A stretch of DNA of 64,000 nt from Candidatus Latescibacterota bacterium (GCA_022827835.1 JAJEIO010000002.1:124001-188000), one strand, 5' to 3'; shown: positions 36,134 through 45,097, counted from the stretch's first letter. The notes: generated from the letters alone by a model not told the origin. Numbers and translations are program-made.

Positions 36134-36626
36134 TATTTTTAGTCTCCTTTTCCCGTGGGTCGGCACTATCCTCGCCCGCTTCGACAGTGGATTTGTTGGG
36201 GGTAGTCAAGGCGTCTTCCCAAGGGTTGATGACGTCGACATCTAGGTCTGCGAAGTCCCCGACGTTCCGCGTCGCAACAGAGAGATCATGAATTTTGGCT
36301 GTTCCGGCGATCAGCGCATCCCCCAAGTCCAGCACGCGACCACAGCGATGCGCCTGCGCCCGGAATTGGGCAGCCCGCTCTGCCCCGGTCCTCTCCAAGG
36401 GCAAGATGCGATCCTCATACGTCGCAATGAACTCTGACAGCACCGACCGCAACCCGTCGCGACGTTGTCCCGGCAGCAGCAGTTGCAAGCCGAACTCCAA
36501 CTCGTGCAACACTAGCGCGGATAACCACAAATCGTCTTGTTCGGTCAGAAATGCGACAACCCGCGGATTGGGCGCGTCCTTTGTCAACTCCGAGACCACA
36601 TTGGTGTCTAGCAGAATCCCGCTCAC
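36114..36626 (-). CDS. vapC: PIN-domain toxin VapC-like (2)
   Basis: The 170-residue PIN protein has D7 (LLDTNVVSE), E42 (LHELEFG) and D103 (LGDALIAGTA), and the ATRN motif at 118-121. The tail after about residue 140 is longer than usual and hydrophilic, extending 20 bp into the following PhyH gene. It overlaps the Phd-type antitoxin by 4 bp. The pair is autoregulated in all likelihood, see the operator at 36932. Confidence 0.92.
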   Translation of the reverse strand: MSGILLDTNVVSELTKDAPNPRVVAFLTEQDDLWLSALVLHELEFGLQLLLPGQRRDGLRSVLSEFIATYEDRILPLERTGAERAAQFRAQAHRCGRVLDLGDALIAGTAKIHDLSVATRNVGDFADLDVDVINPWEDALTTPNKSTVEAGEDSADPREKETKNNAECGE

Positions 36627-36907
36627 CCTGAGTCTCCAGACGCGAATGGGATTTCCCGCCGGGACTCTCTGTTTCTGGTGGTCTCAAGGTTCGCGCCACG
36701 GGGCATGTTGGCTACCAGCCACTGGCCCATGGGTTGGCGCTGCGATTCTTTCTCGGCCCATACGTGGGCGGGAACTACAACGAAGGACTTCCGCATACCG
36801 ATGTGTTGCGGCCCTTCCTCTTCGGCGCGACGCAGGACTTCAGACAAACGCGCCTTGGCCTCGGCGACGGTCCAAACGCGATGGGGTGCTGAGTATCGGG
36901 TGGTCAT
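36623..36907 (-). CDS. Phd/YefM-type antitoxin
   Basis: The 94-residue protein has the Phd/YefM DNA-binding start (VWTVAEAKARLSEVLRRAEEEGPQHI ... SFVVVPAHVW) and a disordered C-terminal tail (NRESRREIPFASGDSG) that would cover the PIN toxin. The ATG at 36907 is chosen because the alternative TTG at 36940 lies inside the predicted -10 box and operator. An AGGAG lies close before the ATG. The stop overlaps the toxin start (ATGA). Confidence 0.88.
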   Translation of the reverse strand: MTTRYSAPHRVWTVAEAKARLSEVLRRAEEEGPQHIGMRKSFVVVPAHVWAEKESQRQPMGQWLVANMPRGANLETTRNRESRREIPFASGDSG

Positions 36908-36931
36908 AGCTCCTATAGCTGGGTTGCCGTT

Positions 36932-36967
36932 ATAGTCCAATATAGACTATGTTGCCTATCGCATCAA
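36932..36967 (-). promoter_or_regulatory. Promoter with overlapping palindromic operator for the phd-vapC operon
   Basis: On the minus strand TTGATG (36967-36962) and TATATT (36944-36939) are 17 bp apart. A palindrome ATAGTC-N7-GACTAT (36932-36950) covers the -10 box. This is what autorepression by a Phd-type antitoxin would need. Confidence 0.65.
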
Positions 36968-36988
36968 TGCTTTGTTGCGATTTGGCGC

Positions 36989-37792
36989 TCAAGGGGCGGC
37001 GGGCAGTTCGAAGTACCCGAGCTCAGCCATGCGCCGCAGCCAGCGTCCTCGCTTGGGGCTACCGGAAGGATTCCGCAGCCATTCGAGCGGGTACATAGAC
37101 TGTTCCGATCTCCCGAAATGCGCGGGCGTCTTCTTTGAGTTGACGGCGCGTTCACGAGTGGCGGCCTCTTCGACTTCGCCCTTGGGGTTGTTGTAGTACA
37201 CACAGGTACACATGCGGCGGCCAGCAGCGCCGCCACTACTGGCGTGCCAGCAGCGCATGTCGAAGGCTACCACGTCGCCCGGCTCCGACTGGCAGACGTA
37301 GGCGGGGACGTCGGCCACGTCGAGTTCTAGAGAGTTCAGGGAGCCGTGCAACTGATCGTGGAACTCGCGCCGGTGCGAACCGGGGATGAGCCGCAGGGCA
37401 CCGCTCTCGGCATCGACCGGGTCGAGGTAGAAGGCGAACTTGACGCCGAAGCAATCCGCGGATGGATCGGCCCTGTGGTCGGGATGCCATCTCGTATCGC
37501 CGACATAGCGGTTGGCATCGGTGCCGATGCCGATGACGTCGTCGCCGTAGAGCTGCTCGGCCACGCCGCAGAAGCGTTCGTCCTCGAGCAGGCTGGCGTA
37601 CAGGGGGGTGCGCGGGTGCAGCATCATCGTCCAGTAGCGCGTCTCCCCCATGAAGGGATGATCGGCGTACACGTGATCGAGCTCGGACTCGTATTCCTCG
37701 CGCAGGATCTCGACCTCTTCCGGGGTGAACAGTTTGCGCAGGGTGACGAAGCCAAAGGTTCGGAAGTGTTGCAACTGATGATCGGTCAACAT
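36989..37792 (-). CDS. PhyH family dioxygenase
   Basis: The 267-residue Fe(II)/2-oxoglutarate oxygenase has H-x-D in RWHPDHRAD and the distal His in FDMRCWHASSGGAAGRRMC, with PGSHRREFHDQL between. GGAGGAA lies 5 bp before the ATG. It sits directly upstream of the phd-vapC promoter on the same strand, with 81 bp between its stop and the antitoxin start. The substrate is unknown; the family in this window is diverse, so these are not recent duplicates. Confidence 0.92.
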   Translation of the reverse strand: MLTDHQLQHFRTFGFVTLRKLFTPEEVEILREEYESELDHVYADHPFMGETRYWTMMLHPRTPLYASLLEDERFCGVAEQLYGDDVIGIGTDANRYVGDTRWHPDHRADPSADCFGVKFAFYLDPVDAESGALRLIPGSHRREFHDQLHGSLNSLELDVADVPAYVCQSEPGDVVAFDMRCWHASSGGAAGRRMCTCVYYNNPKGEVEEAATRERAVNSKKTPAHFGRSEQSMYPLEWLRNPSGSPKRGRWLRRMAELGYFELPAAP

Positions 37793-37941
37793 GGGGTTCC
37801 TCCGATGCGGCTGATGCGGCTATTGGAAAGGATTGTCGTATGCTTGGGCCAAATTAGAGCGCGTCCCCCGATTGGGCAAGCGTCGCCTAGTGTGCGACAA
37901 AGGGCAGAGACCAGTTGACGCACCAGATTGGTCGCCCCTTC

Positions 37942-38817
37942 TTAGCAGACGGTGGCGTTCTGCATGGCCGAGAGCAAGTCGGCCGGGCTCATCAGAACAC
38001 CCAGAATAGAGTGCTCGCTACCCCGTGGTATTTCTAGCCCCGTGGCGGTAGCCGTTATGCCGTCAAAGTCGTGCGTGGGGTGTACGGGGATTTTGCGGTT
38101 GGGTCGGTCGATGCTGAGATGGGCATACAGGGTGATCCCCAAAGGGCTTTCCAACATCACTTTACTAGGGTCCAGATCGAGCCTGATCTTGCCCGTAGCT
38201 CCTGCCTCACTCGTCCTGAACCCGTCGAGGAAGAGGCCGATCGGATAGCCCAATGGACCGTCGAAGAGGTAACCTCGCGTAGCACCGTCCGGGAGCAGAA
38301 AATGGGTCACCAACTCCGCTTTGCAAAGGAGGCGTTGGTCTGGCACCGTCATGTCAAAGTTGTCAAACGCCGGCGTCTTGAGACCGAGCTGTCGGCCGAG
38401 TGCAGTGCCGTAACTATAGACACATCCAGTAAACGACTCGCCCCACAACTCCAACTCAGTGGTCTCGCAATCGAGCTGGTGCCCCTTGTCAGCTAGCTGC
38501 GACGAGAACGAGTCGCTCAGGTCCTGCCTGTACTGCTCGGGGTCGATCCCGTCATACCACTCGGCGCGGGGCTCGACAACGCGGTCGTCACCAAGTTGTT
38601 GCTTGGCGTAGGCGAGGATTTCCCGCCCCCCGTCGAGCTGAGCGTAAATCGCATCCGGCTCCTGTTGACGGATCGCCGCGCGCCAACGTCGTTCGCACAG
38701 CAACTCGCGCTCGAGATAGATCCCGGCGTTCGTGTTGCGCAGGGTTTTCGGATCAGTGGAGGCCAAGTCGCTGTAGAGCATTGAGTGAATCAGATAGACG
38801 ATCTTTCTCACCTTCAT
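37942..38817 (-). CDS. Conserved-looking protein of unknown function
   Basis: The 291-residue protein starts at the ATG at 38817, with GGGGAGG 8 bp upstream; an open frame reaches 39081 but that part overlaps the vapB gene and its promoter region. Its sequence begins MKVRKIVYLIHSMLYSDLA and later shows WGESFTGCVYSYGTALGRQLGL and PVHPTHDFDGITATATG. The alternation of strands and helices suggests a compact soluble alpha/beta enzyme, but I do not recognise the family and assign no function. Confidence 0.7.
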   Translation of the reverse strand: MKVRKIVYLIHSMLYSDLASTDPKTLRNTNAGIYLERELLCERRWRAAIRQQEPDAIYAQLDGGREILAYAKQQLGDDRVVEPRAEWYDGIDPEQYRQDLSDSFSSQLADKGHQLDCETTELELWGESFTGCVYSYGTALGRQLGLKTPAFDNFDMTVPDQRLLCKAELVTHFLLPDGATRGYLFDGPLGYPIGLFLDGFRTSEAGATGKIRLDLDPSKVMLESPLGITLYAHLSIDRPNRKIPVHPTHDFDGITATATGLEIPRGSEHSILGVLMSPADLLSAMQNATVC

Positions 38818-38952
38818 TGGCGCAACCTCCCCTTCTTGACTCAATTCTCGTTGACTACTTCTACCATGATTGACTTTTTCTACCCTTCTTGCCACCTTTA
38901 TAGCATGGACTTGACCTATTCTGGACGGCCCAATAACAGCGGAGGGCATTTC

Positions 38953-39225
38953 ATGAGCTTGAACATTAAGAATAAGGACGTCGAGCGGCTGATCAAGGAG
39001 GTCTCCCTTCTCACAGGCGAGAGCAAAACGGAGGCAGTGCGCCGATCCCTGGAAGAGCGCCGCGCCCGCTTGGCCTATCAAGGTGCCGCCAATGACCGTG
39101 GCGGACGGTTGCGCCGATTCCTAGAGACGGAGGTTTGGCCCTATGTGCCGTCCTCGGAACTAGGTAGAAAACTGAGCCGGGATGAAGAAGACGACATCTT
39201 AGGCTATGGCAAAGACGGCGCATGA
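38953..39225 (+). CDS. vapB: VapB-type antitoxin (PSK transcription-factor family)
   Basis: The 90-residue antitoxin has the SLNIKNKDVERLIKEVSLLTGESKTEAVRRSLEER opening typical of the Rv0623-like VapB group, a ribbon-helix-helix type. The start at 38953 has GGAGG 7 bp upstream; an open frame from 38785 is rejected. Its C-terminal tail ends in DEEDDILGYGKDG, as in relatives. It overlaps the toxin gene by 4 bp. Confidence 0.92.
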   Translation: MSLNIKNKDVERLIKEVSLLTGESKTEAVRRSLEERRARLAYQGAANDRGGRLRRFLETEVWPYVPSSELGRKLSRDEEDDILGYGKDGA

Positions 39226-39608
39226 TCCTCGACTCCTCGGCGATCGTTGCCATCCTACTCCGAGAGCCGGAGCACGAAGCCCTTCAGTCCAAGCTCGCCG
39301 CCGCGCCCAGCCTCGGTGTAAGCACCCCTACTCTGCTCGAAGCCTCTATTGTGCTGTCGGCTCGCCTTGAACGCAACGCTCAGGGGATTCTCGCCCGCTT
39401 CATACAGGAGACCGACATCGTCGCAATCCCATTCAGTCAGGCCCACTACTCCGCGGCCCATCAGGCTTGGCTAAGCTACGGCAAAGGACGCCATCCGGCG
39501 GCACTCAACTTTGGGGATTGCGCCGCCTACGCTACTGCCCAACTCGCCGGCGAGCCACTCCTCTGCACGGGGAACGACTTCTCACAGACGGACCTCGAAC
39601 TCGCCTAA
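39222..39608 (+). CDS. vapC: PIN-domain toxin VapC (3)
   Basis: The 128-residue PIN ribonuclease has D4 (MILDSSAIVAIL), E40 (PTLLEASIVL), D99 (NFGDCAAYA) and a fourth acid in CTGNDFSQTDL. The start and length match VapC toxins paired with Rv0623-like VapB. It overlaps its antitoxin by 4 bp (ATGA). It is the third PIN toxin in 7 kb, and the three are from different subgroups, so they are unlikely to be local duplicates. Confidence 0.94.
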   Translation: MILDSSAIVAILLREPEHEALQSKLAAAPSLGVSTPTLLEASIVLSARLERNAQGILARFIQETDIVAIPFSQAHYSAAHQAWLSYGKGRHPAALNFGDCAAYATAQLAGEPLLCTGNDFSQTDLELA

Positions 39609-39710
39609 TGCTGTCGGAGTTGGCAACTTGACGCGCCGTCGACGGACTCTCATCCCGTCGTGCGATTCACGAACTCACGAGTGTACCTCTTCCAATATCC
39701 TCTCTCAAGC

Positions 39711-39815
39711 TCGCTGGACAAACGCGCCTTGATCATTCTCTATTCAGCTAATTGTTTTTTCAACAAGAAGACCGGCTCCACCTCTTGAACTCGCCAGACA
39801 ACGCGCCTTGATCAT
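39711..39815. repeat. Imperfect direct repeat downstream of vapC
   Basis: About 25 bp at 39711-39736 recur at 39791-39815, sharing the core ACGCGCCTTGATCAT and differing at three or four positions upstream. The copies are 80 bp apart in an otherwise featureless 212-bp intergenic region and may mark a decayed insertion. Confidence 0.5.
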
Positions 39816-39820
39816 CCCCG

Positions 39821-41221
39821 TCAGAGAAGCGGGCGTTCGTGGCTCCAAGGGGCGAGCTGCTCAAAGGCGCGAGCGGCGCGCAACACGGTGAGGTCCTGAC
39901 GCCAGCCGCCGATGATTTGCAAGCCCACGGGCAGGCCATCGACGCGGCCGCAGGGCACGCTGGCCGCGGGCAGGCCGGTGAGGTTCACCGGGTAGGTGAA
40001 GGCCGTCCAACTCAGGTAGGTGGTAGCGCGGCCGGCGATCGAACCGGGGTGGTCGTCGCCAGCAGCAAAGGCGGTGACCGGCAGCGTCGGCGTCAGCAGT
40101 AGGTCGTAGTTCTCGTAAAACTCCCGCCATTGGTGGTAGTACGCGTTACGTTCTATATAAGCACCGGCCACATCCGTGCCGCGAAACTCAAACCCCTCTT
40201 CGACAACGGCGCGCAAGCCGGGATCAAGGCGATCGGCGATCTGGTCGAACTGGTCGCGGAAGGTGGCGGCAAAGGCCGTTGACCACAGGACGTGGACGAG
40301 ACGCCACGGATCTTCGCCAGCCGGGTGCGCCTCCTCAATGGTGCAACCGAGATCCGAAAAGCGACGGGCCGCCGCCTGTGCAGTCTCGACGACTTGGGCA
40401 TCAACGGCCGCGTACCCTAAGTCGGACGACCAAGCCACGCGCAACCCATCGACACCTGTTTCGATCTCATCAAGCGCCAACGGTTTGGCCGGCATCGAGG
40501 TGCGATCCCGCGCATCGGGACCGAGCATGACCTCAAGCATCCGCACGGCGTCGCCGACGGTGCGGGTAATCGGCCCGGCGTGAGACAGGGTCTCCACCAC
40601 ACTGGCCGGATGCTGGGGCACCCGTCCCCAAGAGGGTTTGAAGCCGAAGGCACCCGAGAAGCCGGCCGGGATGCGGATCGAGCCAGCGCCGTCCGTGCCC
40701 TGGGCCAGCACGCCCATGCCAGCGACCACGGCCGCCGCAGCTCCGCCGCTAGAGCCACCCGCCGTACGTCCATGCCGCCAAGGGTTGTGAGTCGGCCCGA
40801 CGACGCGGTTGCCCGAATCTCCCTTCCAGCCCATCTCCGGCGTATTCGTCTTGCCGAGCAACACCATGCCAGCGGCGCGCAACCGCTCGGCGAGGGGCGC
40901 GTCAAAGTCCGGGATCCAGTCGGCGGTCAGCAGCGACCCCCGGGTGGTGCGAATCCCGCGCGTCGCCGTCAAATCCTTCAGCGAGCCGGGTATGCCGGCC
41001 AAGGGAGGCGGCTCCTCGTCCCCAGCAAAGGCAGCTTCGGCCGCGCGTGCCTCGGCCAAAGCCCGCTCCGGCGTGACTGTGACGAAGGCATTGAGCCGTG
41101 GGTCGAGCGTTTCGATCCGACGCAGCACCGCCTCGGCGACTTCCACCGGAGACAGCTCGCGGCGCTCGTACAGACGGCGCAGTTCAACGCCAGAGAGATA
41201 GCACAGATCGGTATCGTTCAT
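39821..41221 (-). CDS. Amidase signature family hydrolase
   Basis: The 466-residue enzyme has the Ser-cisSer-Lys triad: K82 (GSLKDL), S157 (AGGSSGGAA) and S181 (TDGAGSIRIP). Relatives hydrolyse amides or aryl acylamides; the substrate is unknown. It differs clearly from the amidase at 16.5 kb. Its ATG overlaps the stop of the upstream oxidoreductase by 4 bp (ATGA), so the two form an operon. Confidence 0.93.
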   Translation of the reverse strand: MNDTDLCYLSGVELRRLYERRELSPVEVAEAVLRRIETLDPRLNAFVTVTPERALAEARAAEAAFAGDEEPPPLAGIPGSLKDLTATRGIRTTRGSLLTADWIPDFDAPLAERLRAAGMVLLGKTNTPEMGWKGDSGNRVVGPTHNPWRHGRTAGGSSGGAAAAVVAGMGVLAQGTDGAGSIRIPAGFSGAFGFKPSWGRVPQHPASVVETLSHAGPITRTVGDAVRMLEVMLGPDARDRTSMPAKPLALDEIETGVDGLRVAWSSDLGYAAVDAQVVETAQAAARRFSDLGCTIEEAHPAGEDPWRLVHVLWSTAFAATFRDQFDQIADRLDPGLRAVVEEGFEFRGTDVAGAYIERNAYYHQWREFYENYDLLLTPTLPVTAFAAGDDHPGSIAGRATTYLSWTAFTYPVNLTGLPAASVPCGRVDGLPVGLQIIGGWRQDLTVLRAARAFEQLAPWSHERPLL

Positions 41222-42207
41222 GCTTCAAGCACCACTTCTCTACCGAGGCGGGACGACTCCATGCACGCCGTCAGCACCGCCACCAGATGGCGGGCGTATT
41301 CGACCGTCACCGGTGGCTCCGTCCCCGCGTCAATCGCCGCGACGAACTCGCCTAGCTGCCGCGTCGTAGTGTGGTGGTCTTCGGTTACCTCAACCTGTTC
41401 CCAGTCCCCGTCCCGGCCGATGAACAGATCGTTCCTTCCCGATTCAATCCCCCTGCGCAGTTGGAGCATGCCGTCCGTGCAGACGAACTCCGTGCTGAAG
41501 CGCCGCCCCCCCGTCCGCCACCACACGTGAATCAGCGTCGAGTACACGCCGTTTTCGAACTGCAAAAGCGCCATGGCCACATCGTCCGCTGAGAACTCGA
41601 AGAACCGGCTGTCGATCAGGGCTTTGACGGCGACGACGCGACTGTCCACCCACCAGCAAGAGCGGTCGATCAGATGGATGCCGTTCTGATACCACAAGCC
41701 CCCGTGCGTCGCCTTGTCGAGATACCAAGCCGGTCTGTTGGGTTGGAAGGGGCGGTAGGCCTCGTCGCAGAGACAGACCAGATCGCCCACGGCCTGCTCG
41801 CGCAGCAGCTTCTGCACGGCTCGATTCGTCGGCGAGAAGCGGTGCATGTGGCCGACGGAGAGCTGTTTGCCAGCCCGCCGCGCGGCCGCGATCATGGCGT
41901 CGCACTCCTCCACGTTGACGGCCATCGGCTTTTCCACCAGCACGTGCTTGCCGGCCTCCAACGCGGCTACGGTCACTTCGCAGTGCAGGCCGTGAGGCAG
42001 GCAGACGATGACGAGGTCAACCCCCTCGTCCGCGAGCAAATCCTCGTAAGAGGCGTAGCCCTCGCAGCCGTGCTCCTCGCAGACTCGGGCGAGGCGTTCC
42101 GCGTCGGTATCGGCGACCGCCCGCAAGTGCGTAGATTCAAGGGCCGCCACCGCTTGCAGATGGCCCGTGGATACGCTGCCTATACCTATGATTCCGACTC
42201 CGTGCAT
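41218..42207 (-). CDS. Gfo/Idh/MocA-family NAD(P)-dependent oxidoreductase
   Basis: The 329-residue dehydrogenase has the nucleotide-binding GIIGIGSVSTGH start (4-16), E92-K93-P94, and a C-terminal alpha/beta domain with the His-rich pattern GLWYQNGIHLIDRSCWW, where the general acid/base would lie. Such enzymes oxidise sugars, inositol or sugar-nucleotide acids. GAGG lies just before the ATG. The 167-bp region to the divergent sialidase-like gene includes a small palindrome (TACTTC-TAA-GAAGTA, 42345-42359). Confidence 0.9.
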   Translation of the reverse strand: MHGVGIIGIGSVSTGHLQAVAALESTHLRAVADTDAERLARVCEEHGCEGYASYEDLLADEGVDLVIVCLPHGLHCEVTVAALEAGKHVLVEKPMAVNVEECDAMIAAARRAGKQLSVGHMHRFSPTNRAVQKLLREQAVGDLVCLCDEAYRPFQPNRPAWYLDKATHGGLWYQNGIHLIDRSCWWVDSRVVAVKALIDSRFFEFSADDVAMALLQFENGVYSTLIHVWWRTGGRRFSTEFVCTDGMLQLRRGIESGRNDLFIGRDGDWEQVEVTEDHHTTTRQLGEFVAAIDAGTEPPVTVEYARHLVAVLTACMESSRLGREVVLEA

Positions 42208-42344
42208 CTCAACCTCGATTCAGAAGGACAGAAGTATAAACAGGCATTTGAACCTTGGTCAACGTGCATGGCGCACTTCGGTTTGACGACCAGCTTGCAC
42301 GGGGCCGCGTCCATTCTCTTTTTCCTAACTACAAAGTTATCCAT

Positions 42345-42359
42345 TACTTCTAAGAAGTA
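42345..42359. promoter_or_regulatory. Short palindrome in a divergent intergenic region
   Basis: TACTTC and GAAGTA flank TAA; the site lies 15 bp before the sialidase-like ATG. Its location would suit a repressor site, but this is a 6-bp arm only. Confidence 0.25.
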
Positions 42360-42374
42360 CTGAGGAGACGAACG

Positions 42375-43298
42375 ATGAATACGCACCCTACAACGCCGCA
42401 AATCCTCTCGGTCGAGAAGATCTGGGACCGCGGCCCCCACAACGCCTTCACCGATCTGATACGCTTCGCCGATCGATGGTGGTGCACCTTCCGCGAGGCC
42501 CAAGACCACGGGCCGAGTATCGGCACCATACGCGTCATTTGCTCAGACGATGGCCACGCCTATGAGTCAGCAGCAGTGCTGGCGGAACAGGAGATAGACC
42601 TGCGCGACCCCAAGCTGTCGATCGCCAGCGACGGACGCCTGATGCTGGTCGCCGGCGGCAGCCTGTACGCGGGCACCGATTACGGCACCCGCGCGCCGCG
42701 CATTGCCTTTTCAGACGACGGCTACACCTGGACTACGCCGCAGAAAGTGCTGGCCGAAGACCACTGGCTGTGGCGCGTCACCTGGCACGAGGGAATCGCC
42801 TACAGCGTATCAAAGCTGGGCGAGGGCTCCCATCCGCGCCGGGGATTCCTCTACTCCAGCACCGACGGCCTCGACTGGCAGTGGATCACCGAGTTCTTCC
42901 TGCCCAACAATACTTGGACGGCCAGCGAGACCACCCTGCGCTTTATGCCCGACGGCACCATGATTGCCCTAGTGCGACCCGACTGGATCGGCACCAGCCA
43001 AGCGCCGTACACGGACTGGCAGTGGACCCAAATCGACTACCCGATGGGAGGGCCTAATTTTATCCGCTGGTCGGATGGTGCCCTGTGGGCCAGTGCCCGC
43101 GGGCGGCACCCCGAAGGCGGCGCAGCCACAGTCCTGGCGCGGATGACGCCGACCAGTTACGAGCCAGTGCTATGGCTGCCCAGCGGCGGCGACTGTAGCT
43201 ACCCCGGCATGGTCGAGCACGAGGGCCTGCTGTGGATGAGTTACTATTCGTCGCACGAAGGGAAAACCAGTATTTATCTGGCGCGAATCGCAGTCTAG
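42375..43298 (+). CDS. Sialidase-like beta-propeller protein
   Basis: The 307-residue protein has repeated Asp-box-like motifs (CSDDGHAY, AFSDDGYTW, YSSTDGLDW), spaced as in the blades of a sialidase/neuraminidase six-bladed propeller. The conserved Arg residues are not all evident, so it may be a different exo-glycosidase or a non-enzymatic propeller. No signal peptide is seen. GAGGAGA lies before the ATG. It is the first gene of the rightward block with the hydantoinase genes, 62 bp ahead of hyuB. Confidence 0.75.
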   Translation: MNTHPTTPQILSVEKIWDRGPHNAFTDLIRFADRWWCTFREAQDHGPSIGTIRVICSDDGHAYESAAVLAEQEIDLRDPKLSIASDGRLMLVAGGSLYAGTDYGTRAPRIAFSDDGYTWTTPQKVLAEDHWLWRVTWHEGIAYSVSKLGEGSHPRRGFLYSSTDGLDWQWITEFFLPNNTWTASETTLRFMPDGTMIALVRPDWIGTSQAPYTDWQWTQIDYPMGGPNFIRWSDGALWASARGRHPEGGAATVLARMTPTSYEPVLWLPSGGDCSYPGMVEHEGLLWMSYYSSHEGKTSIYLARIAV

Positions 43299-43360
43299 GC
43301 CGCCGCTGACCCCGAGCGACATCTGTCATATATTACCCAACCCATTAACCGCGAGAAGCC

Positions 43361-45097
43361 ATGCCCGACCAGATCGACCCCATCCAATTCGAGGTCATTC
43401 GCAACGCCCTGCTCGAAGCCACCGAGGAGATGGCCATTGCCCTTCGGCGCAGCGCGTATTCGACCAACATCAAAACCCGCGCCGACTTCTCCTGCGCCTT
43501 TTTCGACCGCCAGTTGCGGCCCGTCGCCCAGGCGTTTACCCAGCCAGTACACCTCGGCTCGCTGACGATCCTCACGCCTCGCGCGGTCGCCGAATACGGC
43601 CCTGAGAACTTGCAGGCCGGAGACGCAATCCTCGTCAACGACCCCTATCGCGGCGGGGTGCACCTCAACGACATCACGCTGATTTCGCCCGTCTATTGCG
43701 GCGCGGAACTCTTCGGCTATGTAGCCAACCTCGCGCATCACGTCGATGTCGGCGGCGGAGCGCCGGCCAGCATTGGTGCCTTCCAGCAGGTGTATCAGGA
43801 GGGCATCATCATCCCGCCGGTAAAGCTAGTGCGCGGCGGCGAAATCTCGGCCGATGTCTTTGAACTGGTCATCGCCCAGATCCGCTCCAAGCGCGAGACG
43901 CGCGGCGACTTTCGCGCCCAGGTAGCGGCTAATCACTCGGGAATTCGCCGGCTCAACGGGCTCGTCGAGCAGGTGGGGTTGGCGCAGACGTCTTTCTACA
44001 TGGATCGGCTGATTGACTACACCAGGGAGCGGACGCTAGCCGAATTGGCCAAGTTGCCCAAGGGGGAGTTCACGGCCACAGGCGTCGTCGATAACGACGG
44101 CTTCACCGACGAGCCGGTGCGGCTCCAAGTCCGCGTCGCCATCGACGACGAAGGCGTACTCTTCGACCTGACGGGGTGCGATCCGCAGCGCCGGGCACCG
44201 GTCAATTCCACCTACTCCCAGACCTTTGCGGCCTGCGCGTACGTACTCAAGTGCCTGATCGACCAAGACGTGCCGGTCAACGCCGGCTTTTACGAGCAAG
44301 TACGGCTCGTGGCTCCCGAAGGAACGGTCGTCAATTGCACAGCACCCTCGCCAGTAGTTGGAGGCTGGGAGACCCAAGTGCGACTCTCCGATATCATTCT
44401 CAGGGCACTGCATCCGGCGCTGCCCGATAAGATACCGGCCGCAACCAAGGGAACGATGTGTCAAGTCGGGTTCGGCGGCACCGACCCGCGCACGGGGCAG
44501 CTTTATTCCTACTACGAGACTATGGCCGGCGGCTATGGGGGGCGCAGCACCAAAGACGGGCCAGACGCCGTGCAGTGCCACGGTCAAAACACCGAAAACG
44601 CGCCGATTGAGGAAATCGAAATCAACTACCCGCTGCGGATTGACCGCTATGAGCTGATAGAGGATTCCGAGGGGGCCGGACAGTATCGCGGCGGCTTGGG
44701 ACTGCGGCGCGACTACCGATTTATCGATCACGAAGTGTCCTTCACCGTCCTGTCGGATCGAGACCGCTGGGGGCCGGAAGGGCTGGCTGGGGGCCAAGCG
44801 GGAGGCAAGGCGCGTTATATCCTCGACCCCGAAGGCCAACACGTCGAATTGGGCTCCAAAACGACGATTGCACTCGCGGCCGATACAGTCTTCAGCTACC
44901 GCACTTGCGGCGGCGGCGGCTATGGCCCACCCCATCAGCGCGATCCCCAAACGGTGGCCGAGGATGTGCGCGAGGGCAAGGTGAGCGCGGAGCGGGCGCG
45001 AGATGAGTACGGCGTGGTCATCGACAGCGCCACCGGGCAAGTCGATCAGGCGGCAACCGAGGCGCGGCGGCGGGAGATGGCAGACAATGGCCTATAG
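43361..45097 (+). CDS. hyuB: Hydantoinase/oxoprolinase B subunit (HyuB-like)
   Basis: The 578-residue protein is a HyuB/5-oxoprolinase-B family subunit. It shows DPIQFEVIRNALLEATEEMAIALRRSAYSTNI at the N-terminus, the NDPYRGGVHLNDI motif and the C-terminal GGGGYGPP motif. With HyuA it would hydrolyse N-methylhydantoin-like or 5-oxoproline substrates using ATP, or carboxylate acetone-like substrates. The overlap with hyuA (11 bp) and order B-A show a two-subunit enzyme. A GAGAAG site precedes the ATG. Confidence 0.94.
   Translation: MPDQIDPIQFEVIRNALLEATEEMAIALRRSAYSTNIKTRADFSCAFFDRQLRPVAQAFTQPVHLGSLTILTPRAVAEYGPENLQAGDAILVNDPYRGGVHLNDITLISPVYCGAELFGYVANLAHHVDVGGGAPASIGAFQQVYQEGIIIPPVKLVRGGEISADVFELVIAQIRSKRETRGDFRAQVAANHSGIRRLNGLVEQVGLAQTSFYMDRLIDYTRERTLAELAKLPKGEFTATGVVDNDGFTDEPVRLQVRVAIDDEGVLFDLTGCDPQRRAPVNSTYSQTFAACAYVLKCLIDQDVPVNAGFYEQVRLVAPEGTVVNCTAPSPVVGGWETQVRLSDIILRALHPALPDKIPAATKGTMCQVGFGGTDPRTGQLYSYYETMAGGYGGRSTKDGPDAVQCHGQNTENAPIEEIEINYPLRIDRYELIEDSEGAGQYRGGLGLRRDYRFIDHEVSFTVLSDRDRWGPEGLAGGQAGGKARYILDPEGQHVELGSKTTIALAADTVFSYRTCGGGGYGPPHQRDPQTVAEDVREGKVSAERARDEYGVVIDSATGQVDQAATEARRREMADNGL

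Noticed and set aside
36908..36940. Longer antitoxin start at a TTG
   Set aside because: The TTG lies inside the predicted -10 box and operator, so it could not be in the mRNA.
38818..39081. N-terminal extension of the unknown protein at 37.9 kb
   Set aside because: It would overlap the vapB gene antisense; a strong GGGGAGG site precedes the ATG at 38817.
39751..39768. TTGTTTTTTCAACAA hairpin as a terminator of the third vapBC pair
   Set aside because: The stem is only five A/T-rich pairs, too weak, and it lies about 140 bp after the vapC stop.
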